IMG/VR virus record: IMGVR_UViG_3300046171_000113
Span: 1-62,993 of that record
DNA: 62,993 nt
Origin: a virus
Strand: one strand, 5' to 3'
The notes beneath the pieces are model-generated. The model ran no database searches, was not told where the DNA came from, and was given only the letters and a program-made list of their open reading frames with translations. The stretch's first letter is position 1, and the number at the start of each line of letters is the position of its first letter. The position numbers were made by a program, and so were the translations under genes. Positions 6,256 to 13,033 of this stretch are shown one piece after another.

Positions 6256-6508
6256 AATGTATTGAGCCGTCATCATCGATATCATAGCCAGCAAAAATTC
6301 TTACTGTATCTTTGTCTTTACTAAATAGCCAACCTTCACTTACAGGCGTAGCTAACTTCATATTTTTAAACTCACGTTCAGAACCCCAGCCACCTTCAGT
6401 GATGATATCAATCCAATCGATACGTACACGTTTGTATGGAAACTTAACCTGCTGCTTTACAGTCTTAGGTTTAGTGTAAGTATTGATGCTTCTAGATTTC
6501 TTTGCCAT
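6197..6508 (-). CDS. Hypothetical protein, 103 aa
   Basis: A basic N-terminus (MAKKSRSINTYTKPKT) followed by a domain with VRIDWIDIITEGGWG and YDIDDDGSIHFS. No family recognised. Its end overlaps the small terminase gene convergently. An iteron-like repeat cluster lies upstream. Confidence 0.65.
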   Translation of the reverse strand: MAKKSRSINTYTKPKTVKQQVKFPYKRVRIDWIDIITEGGWGSEREFKNMKLATPVSEGWLFSKDKDTVRIFAGYDIDDDGSIHFSERSVFPSSCVKKITKIH

Positions 6509-6715
6509 GTCTAAACCATAGAGTTTTTATTTTGAAAAACAAGTTTTTTAAAAAAGGTAAAAAGGTTCTCTCACGCAGGGAATTTGTAACACCTTGAAAC
6601 ACATTGTAACAGCATTGTAACAGCACTTTATGTAGTAATATCAACAGTTTAAAGCCATTGTCACATTGTAACACCCTATCTACGCTGAAAAAAATATTTA
6701 ATATCATTTTCAAAT
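6509..6715. repeat. Intergenic TTGTAACA repeat cluster
   Basis: No gene in this gap. TTGTAACA occurs at 6584, 6604, 6615 and 6666, with the variant TTGTCACA at 6658; spacings are 8, 11, 20 and 43 nt. Poly-A/T runs lie at 6526-6562. The layout resembles iterons or an operator array for a dimeric DNA-binding protein. Confidence 0.6.
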
Positions 6716-7426
6716 TTAAACTACTAAGGGTCCCTTGGTCCCTGATGCCTGGTTCTTGTAATATAGGTCAACTCTTCTTAACCATTCGAACATAAACCCT
6801 TGAAATTCCTTACCAGATGACACGTACTTTAGAATAGTTCCATTCTTTACAGAGATTAGAATCACTCCAGAGTTAATGTTTGAGCCATACACATGGTTAT
6901 GAGCCACGGCATAAGCCGCAGTCTGTATGAAATAATCGTCAATCCATTCACGTTTCTTGTATTTGTTAGACTGTTTAAAATCCATTATGGCCTCTTTACC
7001 TTCATAGACTCCAGCGATGTCACAAGCTCCGGCGTATAGTCCGGGGTAGTACATCATCATTTCCATGCCCCACACCTCGTCTATGGAGTTCTTAAAGCCA
7101 CTATCAATCAAATTTTGAGCCATGACGCCTGCCTCTTGGCCAAGGTCTGTCATATCCATATGACCCTCACCCTTGATATATCCTTCAAGAATTCGGTGCA
7201 TAATCGTACCTCTAGCTGCTGCATTGTCTCTAATCTTGTCTGCCTCAATTTCGCCAACTTTCTGCCTCCATCTCGCCAAACTCTCTTCTTTCTCAGGTGT
7301 ACGAGTCTTGCCTAGTATAGTTGTAACCGATGGCAATTTCTCGCCATTAACTGAATACTTACGTCCATCAGGACCATCAACTCGTTTTGGGTCTTTGTAA
7401 TCGTACTTCTTATTCCATGTTATCAT
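6716..7426 (-). CDS. RecB/Cas4-like PD-(D/E)XK exonuclease, 236 aa
   Basis: Probable 5'-3' exonuclease acting in recombination or DNA processing. PSVTTILG, a His in GTIMHRILEG (residue ~77), GACDIAG (Asp ~136), MDFKQS (D-x-K, 149-151) and the IQTAAYA helix (Gln ~168) follow the order of the RecB-type nuclease domain. Its start overlaps the LAGLIDADG gene by 4 nt (ATGA), implying coupled translation. Confidence 0.85.
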   Translation of the reverse strand: MITWNKKYDYKDPKRVDGPDGRKYSVNGEKLPSVTTILGKTRTPEKEESLARWRQKVGEIEADKIRDNAAARGTIMHRILEGYIKGEGHMDMTDLGQEAGVMAQNLIDSGFKNSIDEVWGMEMMMYYPGLYAGACDIAGVYEGKEAIMDFKQSNKYKKREWIDDYFIQTAAYAVAHNHVYGSNINSGVILISVKNGTILKYVSSGKEFQGFMFEWLRRVDLYYKNQASGTKGPLVV

Positions 7427-7866
7427 TTTATTCCTAACTCTTTAGCTACTTTATATTCGGTTAGGTCTACCACATTTTCTCTACCATTGGTAGTGTAGTG
7501 TTCTATTACTTGTTGTATCTTAGGTAGCTTGGTATGTGCCCAAGGCCAGATTAGGCAACACACATAAAAAGCATCTCTAAATGTACAACGCCATCTATAT
7601 TGTTTTAAGTACGGTGTACCATCAACCCGTTTACCCTTACGCGGCTTGTCAGTTAAAGTACCTACTCCTAAGACTTCATGAGCCCAAATCAAAACAGATT
7701 TATCTGTCATGGTTATTTCCATACTTAGTCTTAGACTATTTGACCACCTATACCCAGGTCTACCTTTGTGTTTCTTTTTCTTTTCCGGTCCTCGTTTAAA
7801 ATGTATCGAGCCTTCGCCATCAAATAGGCCGGCAATGTAGGCCTTATCTGTATCTGGTATTGTCAT
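7423..7866 (-). CDS. LAGLIDADG-type homing endonuclease, 147 aa
   Basis: YIAGLFDGEGSI (residues ~10-21) is a LAGLIDADG motif with the catalytic acid, followed by the usual beta-rich DNA-binding fold. Only one motif is visible, so it should act as a homodimer on a palindromic-type site. It is free-standing, not within an intron or intein, and sits directly upstream of the exonuclease gene with an ATGA overlap, so it may have targeted this locus in related phages. Confidence 0.85.
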   Translation of the reverse strand: MTIPDTDKAYIAGLFDGEGSIHFKRGPEKKKKHKGRPGYRWSNSLRLSMEITMTDKSVLIWAHEVLGVGTLTDKPRKGKRVDGTPYLKQYRWRCTFRDAFYVCCLIWPWAHTKLPKIQQVIEHYTTNGRENVVDLTEYKVAKELGIK

Positions 7867-7909
7867 ATTTGTACTACCACCATTAAAGTTAAAAGCATTA
7901 GAACTATTA

Positions 7910-8497
7910 TTATTTTTTCTCCAAACATATTTTTGTATCTCCCATCTCTATTGTCTTAAAACCAAAGTAAGTTAAGACGTGAGCGATAACACTTGTTTCC
8001 ATCTTATCTGTGTCATCAATAATTATTCTAGTATGGGGCGCCGAACGATTAGCAAACCACACAGCTTCAGTGAGTACATCTTTAGTCATGTGGGGACCAT
8101 CTAAATACACAAACGCATAAGTTTTTTCATTCCAAGCAGGATGACACATAAACATCGTGTCAGTCATGTTAGCGAGCGTAAACCTACCTTGATTTCTGTA
8201 TTCATACATGTCTTTCAACATAGTATCTCTCATTTGATCAGTATAATCTGCTGAAAAAGAACCTCTAAAAAATTCAGGCCAACCTTGTGTAAAAGTTCGA
8301 TCATGATGTTGGTATTTTAATTCACCATATGGATCAACTCCAACATGCATGTAGTTATTTTTTACATTGTCTAAGATAAGTTTAGAGCCATAACCTTGAC
8401 GTACACCTATCTCACAACTGTAATGACCTCTACAATCAAAGTCTTTAGCCCACTTCGTAAGAAGTTCATACTCCTTACCATCACCCTCGATTGTCAT
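7910..8497 (-). CDS. Class I SAM-dependent methyltransferase-like protein, 195 aa
   Basis: CEIGVRQGYGSK (28-39) is the glycine-rich SAM site, VGVDPYG the acid after strand 2, YAFVYLDGPHMT the strand-4 region and RIIIDDTD strand 5. The pattern resembles the Methyltransf_24/cephalosporin-hydroxylase-like group that methylates sugars or small molecules. No DNA-methylase catalytic motif (DPPY) is visible, so the substrate is unclear. Confidence 0.75.
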   Translation of the reverse strand: MTIEGDGKEYELLTKWAKDFDCRGHYSCEIGVRQGYGSKLILDNVKNNYMHVGVDPYGELKYQHHDRTFTQGWPEFFRGSFSADYTDQMRDTMLKDMYEYRNQGRFTLANMTDTMFMCHPAWNEKTYAFVYLDGPHMTKDVLTEAVWFANRSAPHTRIIIDDTDKMETSVIAHVLTYFGFKTIEMGDTKICLEKK

Positions 8498-8666
8498 TTT
8501 TCATCCTCTTCATTCTTTTCATCTCTGAATAAAGTTCTTGCATATGAAATTGACTACAGTTCATTACAAAAAAAGATAATTCATCTCTCATGTCTTTTTG
8601 TTGTTCGTGTGCCCTTGCTTTGTTTTTACTTATCACTTCAAAGTGTTCATCTCTTAACTCTGCCAT
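8481..8666 (-). CDS. Hypothetical protein, 61 aa
   Basis: A small helical, charged protein overlapping its neighbours by 17-20 nt on both sides, as in the rest of this compact gene string. C-terminus is a Met/Lys/Arg-rich helix. No family recognised. Confidence 0.55.
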   Translation of the reverse strand: MAELRDEHFEVISKNKARAHEQQKDMRDELSFFVMNCSQFHMQELYSEMKRMKRMKNDNRG

Positions 8667-8937
8667 CTTGTTCCTTTCTAAAGTAGTTAGTTGCTTTCAT
8701 TCTTACGTATTCATGATCAAAGCCGGCAAACGTACACACCGCCTTAAAATCTGCGTTAGGATCAGTAAACCATCTACGTGCTGAGTCATTATAATTTTTA
8801 TAAGACATCCCGTAAGATTTAAAACCCTTACCCATTGCATCCTCAAGAGCAACGATTAATACGTTTCTCCATAAAGATCTAACAGGGTCTTTACTTTCTC
8901 CTGCTATGTTAAGCGCTTTTAGATTTGAGTTTTCCAT
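8647..8937 (-). CDS. Hypothetical protein, 96 aa
   Basis: Soluble protein with VRSLWRNVLIVALEDAMGKG and a tryptophan-containing SARRWFTDPNADFKAVCTFAGFDHEYVR segment. I recall similar proteins in uncultured marine phages, but no function. Overlaps the upstream small gene by 29 nt. Confidence 0.7.
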   Translation of the reverse strand: MENSNLKALNIAGESKDPVRSLWRNVLIVALEDAMGKGFKSYGMSYKNYNDSARRWFTDPNADFKAVCTFAGFDHEYVRMKATNYFRKEQDGRVKR

Positions 8938-9088
8938 TAAGCTTCTTAACTTTCTCTTCTACTAACATTCTTATTACTTGTGCTCTAGACAGAGTGACCC
9001 CTGGTGCCAGAACCTTTGCTAACTTATCGATGTTACCATAACAGGTATGATCAACAGCTAGACTTTTATATTTACTTATATCAGTCAT
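8909..9088 (-). CDS. Small helix-turn/RHH-like protein, 59 aa
   Basis: Frame MTDISKYKSLAVDH...LSRAQVIRMLVEEKVKKL. The LSRAQVIRMLVEE segment looks like the helical part of a ribbon-helix-helix or similar small DNA-binding protein, which would make it a candidate regulator. AAAGGA lies 8 nt before the ATG, and a TTGACA promoter precedes it. DNA-binding is an inference from a short pattern. Confidence 0.65.
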   Translation of the reverse strand: MTDISKYKSLAVDHTCYGNIDKLAKVLAPGVTLSRAQVIRMLVEEKVKKLNGKLKSKSA

Positions 9089-9118
9089 TAGTATATCCTT
9101 TCGTTATTATATATAATC

Positions 9119-9154
9119 ATATAGGATTATTATATTTATTTACAAGGTTGTCAA
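9119..9154 (-). promoter_or_regulatory. Promoter with TATAGGATTAT half-site
   Basis: TTGACA (9149-9154), 17 nt, AATAAT (9126-9131) on the - strand, overlapping TATAGGATTAT (9119-9129). It drives the string of small genes from 9088 downward. The -35 element overlaps the ATG of the + strand gene starting at 9154. Confidence 0.6.
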
Positions 9155-9435
9155 TGAAATTTTTTTTAACAATATTCGTATGTTCAGTAGTTAATCAAAA
9201 CTGTGCTGAGGTTCCACCAACAAAACATGATTATAAACGTTTATATAGTAGTCATTATGAATGTGTACAGAAAGGACTTGGTGAGTCTTACTCTATCTTG
9301 TATGACGGCGAACTTTTTGCACAACCTGTTGTGGAGGCTTTAGAATTATATCCCAAGTTTCATTGTGCAAAGGTTGAAAATTATCAAGAGAGCGAACCAG
9401 CCGATACCACTCCTCCCGTAACGCAGGATCTTTAG
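9154..9435 (+). CDS. Putative secreted protein with signal peptide, 93 aa
   Basis: Start chosen at MKFFLTIFVCSV, a hydrophobic N-terminal segment followed by a Cys, typical of a signal peptide (possibly a lipoprotein); AAGG lies 7 nt upstream. The mature part has Cys residues (CVQKGL, FHCAKV) and a Pro/Thr tail. Similar short secreted proteins are common in marine phage genomes in my memory, function unknown. The 3' half overlaps an antisense frame (9293-9502). Confidence 0.65.
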   Translation: MKFFLTIFVCSVVNQNCAEVPPTKHDYKRLYSSHYECVQKGLGESYSILYDGELFAQPVVEALELYPKFHCAKVENYQESEPADTTPPVTQDL

Positions 9436-9502
9436 TTTTATTATACCGTCTACTTAGCTCGTCTGCCTTGACGGTGATATTTCTTATGATGTGTTCTTTC
9501 AT
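9293..9502 (-). CDS. Hypothetical protein, 69 aa
   Basis: MKEHIIRNITVKADELSRRYNKT with PALREEWYRLVRSL looks like a genuine helical phage protein and fits the - strand gene string. Its C-terminal half overlaps the + strand gene at 9154-9435 by 143 nt, so one of the two ends may be wrong. Confidence 0.55.
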   Translation of the reverse strand: MKEHIIRNITVKADELSRRYNKTKDPALREEWYRLVRSLDNFQPLHNETWDIILKPPQQVVQKVRRHTR

Positions 9503-9584
9503 TTTTATTTAAACTTTTTTTATGACGTCGAGGTCGTTTCTTAGGTTTGTCTCTTGTCTCGAATGATTTAAATTTTCTCGCCAT
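9450..9584 (-). CDS. Very basic 44-aa protein
   Basis: A short frame beginning MARKFKSFETRDKPKKRPRR, more than a third Lys/Arg with several His, ending KYHRQGRRAK. It overlaps both neighbours. Proteins of this composition are typical nucleic-acid binders; its maintained place in the string and the composition support it as real. Confidence 0.6.
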   Translation of the reverse strand: MARKFKSFETRDKPKKRPRRHKKSLNKNERTHHKKYHRQGRRAK

Positions 9585-9795
9585 TTTGTTTTATAAATTT
9601 TTTATCTCTTTCATTTAATTTTAAGTATCTTATACTTCCGTTTATGTGTTGTCTAGTGTCACTTCCACAGTTAACACACCTGTAATACTCTGACACTATA
9701 GCTACTAGTATTGTCTCTTCTTGACACTCTTCACATATACCATGAACAGTATCTATTTTTGCAAATGTTTTAAATTTATTCGACAACTCTACCAC
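9568..9795 (-). CDS. Zinc-ribbon protein, 75 aa
   Basis: Two CxxC pairs (CEEC near residue 21 and CVNC near residue 40) separated by a beta-rich stretch form a zinc ribbon; the sequence continues GSDTRQHINGSIRYL. Possible transcription-related or nucleic-acid-binding adaptor. Overlaps the endolysin gene by 20 nt and the basic 44-aa gene by 17 nt. Confidence 0.75.
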   Translation of the reverse strand: MVELSNKFKTFAKIDTVHGICEECQEETILVAIVSEYYRCVNCGSDTRQHINGSIRYLKLNERDKKFIKQNGEKI

Positions 9796-10261
9796 CTTTC
9801 CATTTCATATCTGGTAAGCCTTCAGTGTATCGTTTACCATCAAAAGTTAAAACTTGTTTTCTATTTGAACCTGATTCGTGATAAGATATGTGGACCCAGC
9901 CCCCTGCGGGATCGTCTTTGTCAAAAAATTCCATGATCAATTGATCAAAGTCAACGTTGTTTTGTAACCAGTAAGCTGTCTGAATGTTGGGTACGCCAAA
10001 TATTTCTAGGTCAACCGCCTGGCCTTTGGCATGCTGCGATGTCTTTTTGCTGCCGATCGCCTCACACAACGCCTCGCTCCGGTATCCGCTGGTAATTGTA
10101 ACTGGTTTGTCAAAGTGTGCACGTAGTGGTTCAAGAATTTCATAACAAAGATCACCTAGACTTTTAATCTCACCAGATCCTGGTGTATTGTCTATACCCT
10201 TACGTGTCGCTGTCATCGACTTGGTCATCTCTTTAAGAGTAAAGTGTTTGGAAAGTTGCAT
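9776..10261 (-). CDS. Endolysin, peptidase M15-type, 161 aa
   Basis: Probable D-Ala-D-Ala/L-Ala-D-Glu type murein peptidase for host lysis. Zinc ligands are visible: SQHAKGQAVDLE (His ~77, Asp ~84) and WVHISYH (His ~124), with the SGYRSE element before. No signal peptide, so export needs a holin. Several membrane/coiled-coil proteins follow directly upstream (10262-12001), consistent with a lysis cassette. Confidence 0.88.
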   Translation of the reverse strand: MQLSKHFTLKEMTKSMTATRKGIDNTPGSGEIKSLGDLCYEILEPLRAHFDKPVTITSGYRSEALCEAIGSKKTSQHAKGQAVDLEIFGVPNIQTAYWLQNNVDFDQLIMEFFDKDDPAGGWVHISYHESGSNRKQVLTFDGKRYTEGLPDMKWKGGRVVE

Positions 10262-10480
10262 TTATTTTATAATTTTTTTAATAGCCTTAGATCCATCTAT
10301 GTTTTCTTCTAATTCTGCCTCTACCTTTTCACATTTGTATCCAATATTATCATTTGCTGAACGTTCTGCAACACGTTTTCCTTTTAAACAATCTGACATT
10401 GCTGGTTGTATTCTATGTTCTGTAAGTTCGCCTGCTACAAACATACAAAGTGCAACAACACTACTGATGACCGTTTCCAT
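10262..10480 (-). CDS. Small N-terminally anchored membrane protein, 72 aa
   Basis: METVISSVVALCMFVAGELT is a hydrophobic N-terminal anchor or signal; the rest is charged with two Cys and a helical tail. Directly upstream of the endolysin, overlapping the coiled-coil membrane protein by 20 nt. Candidate spanin or lysis-regulator component, by position only. Confidence 0.65.
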   Translation of the reverse strand: METVISSVVALCMFVAGELTEHRIQPAMSDCLKGKRVAERSANDNIGYKCEKVEAELEENIDGSKAIKKIIK

Positions 10481-10841
10481 TTGCTCTTACCTTATCTTTT
10501 AATTGTTCTACATCATCTAATGCTTTTTCTAATTGTGTTTTTAAAAATTCTATATTAACTTTGTTAGTCATATTTTGTTCTTGATTTTCAGTTAATTTTT
10601 CAACGTCACCGTACAACGCTTCTATTAACATAAATTGTTCTTGGTCTGTAGGTTTCTGTTCAGATTTTTTTAATAAATCAGCATTAAATAATTCTCTGGA
10701 TGTCTCCAACGATACCAGCCTCGCAGTTAGCTCTGTGTATCCGAGTACGCCCATTCCAACAAGAATAATTAGACTAGCAACCGTCTTCATCGGCATCTGT
10801 ACAGCTGCAGATTCAGATATGTTTAATGGTTTGTTACTCAT
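10461..10841 (-). CDS. Membrane-anchored coiled-coil protein, 126 aa (spanin-like candidate)
   Basis: One membrane span (TVASLIILVGMGVLGYTEL, about 21-39) followed by a long periplasmic-type coiled coil (KLTENQEQNMTNKVN, LKTQLEKALDDVEQLK). This layout is that of inner-membrane spanins, which help rupture the outer membrane, but no partner lipoprotein is clear. Sits in the lysis cassette, overlapping both neighbours. Confidence 0.65.
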   Translation of the reverse strand: MSNKPLNISESAAVQMPMKTVASLIILVGMGVLGYTELTARLVSLETSRELFNADLLKKSEQKPTDQEQFMLIEALYGDVEKLTENQEQNMTNKVNIEFLKTQLEKALDDVEQLKDKVRANGNGHQ

Positions 10842-11371
10842 CTTATAATTTTATCACCCATAAGTTTGATGTCAGGGTTTTCTTTTTTATAATCATCTTT
10901 AATTGAATCCCAGTAGCTTCCATCAGGTTTAATAATTTTATCATCGGGGATTATTATACCAGAACATTTAGAAACCAAAAGTTTGAAGTTAGGATTTCTG
11001 CTTAAAGTGGGGTTTTTATTGACTTTTCCGCACATTTTCATTAGCTCTAGCTGTTGTTTTAGCTCCATATTTTCTTGTTGAACGTCTTTAAATCTGTCGG
11101 TACATGCAGAGCCTAAATAGTGTCTCCAAGTTAATCTTAACGACCTATCATCAGAAGGACTAGTATAATTATTATCGGGATTAAAATGCCTATAACTGTT
11201 TTCTGAATCTCTTTGTTCGACTGATAAGCTGAGATCACCAGTGCTACAAGTATTAGTACCATTATTAAGATACTCATTTCTACTATGCGCTGGTCCACCA
11301 AACAAAGCTAGCAGAGTTAACATAATTATTAGTATCGCTGTAAATCTGTAATCCATCCTGGCTATCTCCAT
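10838..11371 (-). CDS. Exported protein with signal sequence, 177 aa
   Basis: A hydrophobic segment (FTAILIIMLTLLALFGG, residues ~11-27) acts as signal or anchor; the rest has four Cys, a helical segment (QQENMELKQQLELMKMC) and a polar tail. No enzyme motif found. Its start overlaps none but its end overlaps the next gene by 4 nt, indicating coupled translation in the lysis cassette. Confidence 0.65.
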   Translation of the reverse strand: MEIARMDYRFTAILIIMLTLLALFGGPAHSRNEYLNNGTNTCSTGDLSLSVEQRDSENSYRHFNPDNNYTSPSDDRSLRLTWRHYLGSACTDRFKDVQQENMELKQQLELMKMCGKVNKNPTLSRNPNFKLLVSKCSGIIIPDDKIIKPDGSYWDSIKDDYKKENPDIKLMGDKIIR

Positions 11372-11379
11372 AATACATC

Positions 11380-11691
11380 CTAATAATTAATTTCCCGATT
11401 GAGATCTTTGATATCATAACTGTGTTCTCTAACTTGATCAGCTAATTGTCTATATAAATTTTCTGCCATCTGCCATGTTGCTTCAGCAGAAGATAGTCTT
11501 GTATTTATATCTGTAATATTTTTTTCTAATACACCTACGTCTCTTTCAAGATTAGTAAGTCTTAGCTCATTTTGATTAATAGTATCTGTTAGATTAACAA
11601 TATAACGTACACCCGTAAATGTCCCGACTAGCACTGAAGCTACCACAGGTACCATTACTATGTTTTTCTTTAACAGGTCTACTAAATTCAT
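11380..11691 (-). CDS. Membrane-anchored coiled-coil protein, 103 aa
   Basis: One membrane segment (NIVMVPVVASVLVGTFTGV, about 10-28) followed by a continuous coiled coil (NQNELRLTNLERDVGVLEKN...). Same architecture as the 126-aa protein two genes downstream, so possibly a paralogous or partner envelope protein in lysis. Confidence 0.65.
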   Translation of the reverse strand: MNLVDLLKKNIVMVPVVASVLVGTFTGVRYIVNLTDTINQNELRLTNLERDVGVLEKNITDINTRLSSAEATWQMAENLYRQLADQVREHSYDIKDLNREINY

Positions 11692-11700
11692 ATTGCATCC

Positions 11701-11859
11701 TTATGTCAACCAACTAATAATTTTCTCCCACCATTTGTTCCCTGGTGCTTGACTCAAACTGCAATCACAGTGAGCACACTTGTTAATACCTTCGTGAACG
11801 TGACGTCTTAACATGTGTCCACAAAGATCACACATCTTTGGTTGCGGTTGTTTAATCAT
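11701..11859 (-). CDS. Small double-CxxC (zinc ribbon) protein, 52 aa
   Basis: Short frame MIKQPQPKMCDLCGHML...INKCAHCDCSL...NKWWEKII. CDLC and CAHC pairs with His residues between form a small zinc knuckle; the C-terminus is amphipathic with WW. It lies between two membrane-protein genes. Function unknown. Confidence 0.65.
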   Translation of the reverse strand: MIKQPQPKMCDLCGHMLRRHVHEGINKCAHCDCSLSQAPGNKWWEKIISWLT

Positions 11860-11863
11860 GTTA

Positions 11864-12001
11864 TTAAAATATTACTGCGCCAAGTACAAAAGATACTACA
11901 GCGATTACGATTTCAGTTCTGTTTTGTAGTTGCCAAACCAGAAATTTCTCAAATTTTAAGATTGATTGTTGCTTAATCACTTCTTTGTATTTACTTATCA
12001 T
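11864..12001 (-). CDS. C-terminally anchored membrane peptide, 45 aa
   Basis: Frame MISKYKEVIKQQSILKFEKF... ending in a hydrophobic segment (IVIAVVSFVLGAVIF). Its ATG overlaps the acidic end of the upstream 219-aa gene. A tail-anchored small membrane protein in the lysis area, possibly a pinholin- or antiholin-like factor; that is only positional inference. Confidence 0.6.
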   Translation of the reverse strand: MISKYKEVIKQQSILKFEKFLVWQLQNRTEIVIAVVSFVLGAVIF

Positions 12002-12650
12002 CATCATCCTCCAAGTTTCTCAGCTTATAATCGTAACTACCTTCTTCGTGTTCGTCAGTAATCCATTTAGCTGAATTTTCTACGGAGTATATTTTACTCG
12101 TAACTAGTCTATTGATCAAGGTTTTATTTAGGTCTGTACCCATTGATGCATCAAACATTTTAAGTCTATTATTTGGCTGTATTGCGTAGTTTCCATCCTC
12201 TAATTCAAGAACATGGCCACACTTATGTTGATCAGGTTTTTCTGCATAACCAAAATTTAACTCATTAAAGTCACCTGCGCACCAATCAATTGTAAATAAA
12301 TATTTACCTTTACGCTTTACCTTACGTCTGGATACGTATTGCATAGTAGCACCAGCTAATTCATAAAAAGTTGTAACACTTACATTATAACTAAAACTGT
12401 CCCACATAACTATTTCGTCAAGTGGTAGTTCTTTTACACCAGGTTTAGTACAAAAAGCTGATATAGGTGCTCGCCACCATAGACCACCATCTTCCATTAA
12501 GAAATGAAACATAGGAACTCTGTTTGGAATAGAACTAAAACCAAATATTGAACAGTCAAAATATTTATCGTGTGAATCTTTTTGATCTCTTAAAAAATTA
12601 CCTCTTACGTAACACTCTATTACTGGTATGTTTGCATTTAAATAAGCCAT
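11991..12650 (-). CDS. Hypothetical protein, 219 aa
   Basis: A globular protein rich in aromatic residues and beta strands (MFHFLMEDGGLWWRAPISAF, YLFTIDWCAGDFNELNFGYA), with a very acidic tail ending in DDDDK. Similar sequences occur in other marine phages as I remember, without function. It sits 2 nt after the SET-domain gene, so both are likely made from one transcript. Confidence 0.75.
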   Translation of the reverse strand: MAYLNANIPVIECYVRGNFLRDQKDSHDKYFDCSIFGFSSIPNRVPMFHFLMEDGGLWWRAPISAFCTKPGVKELPLDEIVMWDSFSYNVSVTTFYELAGATMQYVSRRKVKRKGKYLFTIDWCAGDFNELNFGYAEKPDQHKCGHVLELEDGNYAIQPNNRLKMFDASMGTDLNKTLINRLVTSKIYSVENSAKWITDEHEEGSYDYKLRNLEDDDDK

Positions 12651-12652
12651 AA

Positions 12653-13027
12653 TTATTTCATTTCTCCATTTTTGTAATCACAAGAGCTATCAAATAATTT
12701 ATAATTACAAGTTAACTCTTCTCCAATGTTTATATCTCTTAATGCATACCCTTCATTGTCAATGTTAGGGCTATCACTATGATTTATATAGTTTGTATTT
12801 CCTAATTCTAACACTAATAAATTAGAATCTAAGTCATAATTATATGCATGATTGTTAAAATGTTTTTGTATAGAGTATTCTAAATTTTTTAAGTTATCCT
12901 TTTCAACTATACAATCAAGTCCAGGAATAATTTTAGATATTAAAATTTTTTCTTTTATAAATTCATCGGCAAACACACCTATTCCATGTATTTTACTTTT
13001 ATCTAAATATGTATTGACTATTAACAT
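12653..13027 (-). CDS. SET-domain protein (putative lysine methyltransferase), 124 aa
   Basis: SET domains use SAM to methylate protein lysines. Motifs present in order: GIGVFADEFIKEKILIS (15-31), the pseudoknot-forming NYINHSDSPN (79-88, like NHSxxPN) and RDINIGEELTCNY (97-109, like RDIxxGEELTxDY). This is a minimal SET core without pre- or post-SET Cys clusters, although two Cys follow at the C-terminus. It lies between DNA polymerase and a conserved hypothetical gene. Substrate unknown; candidates are host or phage proteins. Confidence 0.85.
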   Translation of the reverse strand: MLIVNTYLDKSKIHGIGVFADEFIKEKILISKIIPGLDCIVEKDNLKNLEYSIQKHFNNHAYNYDLDSNLLVLELGNTNYINHSDSPNIDNEGYALRDINIGEELTCNYKLFDSSCDYKNGEMK

Positions 13028-13033
13028 TATTTC

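Noticed and set aside
6492-6713. 73-aa frame over the repeat gap
   Set aside because: It starts without a ribosome site and covers the TTGTAACA repeats and poly-A/T runs; product looks like random translation.
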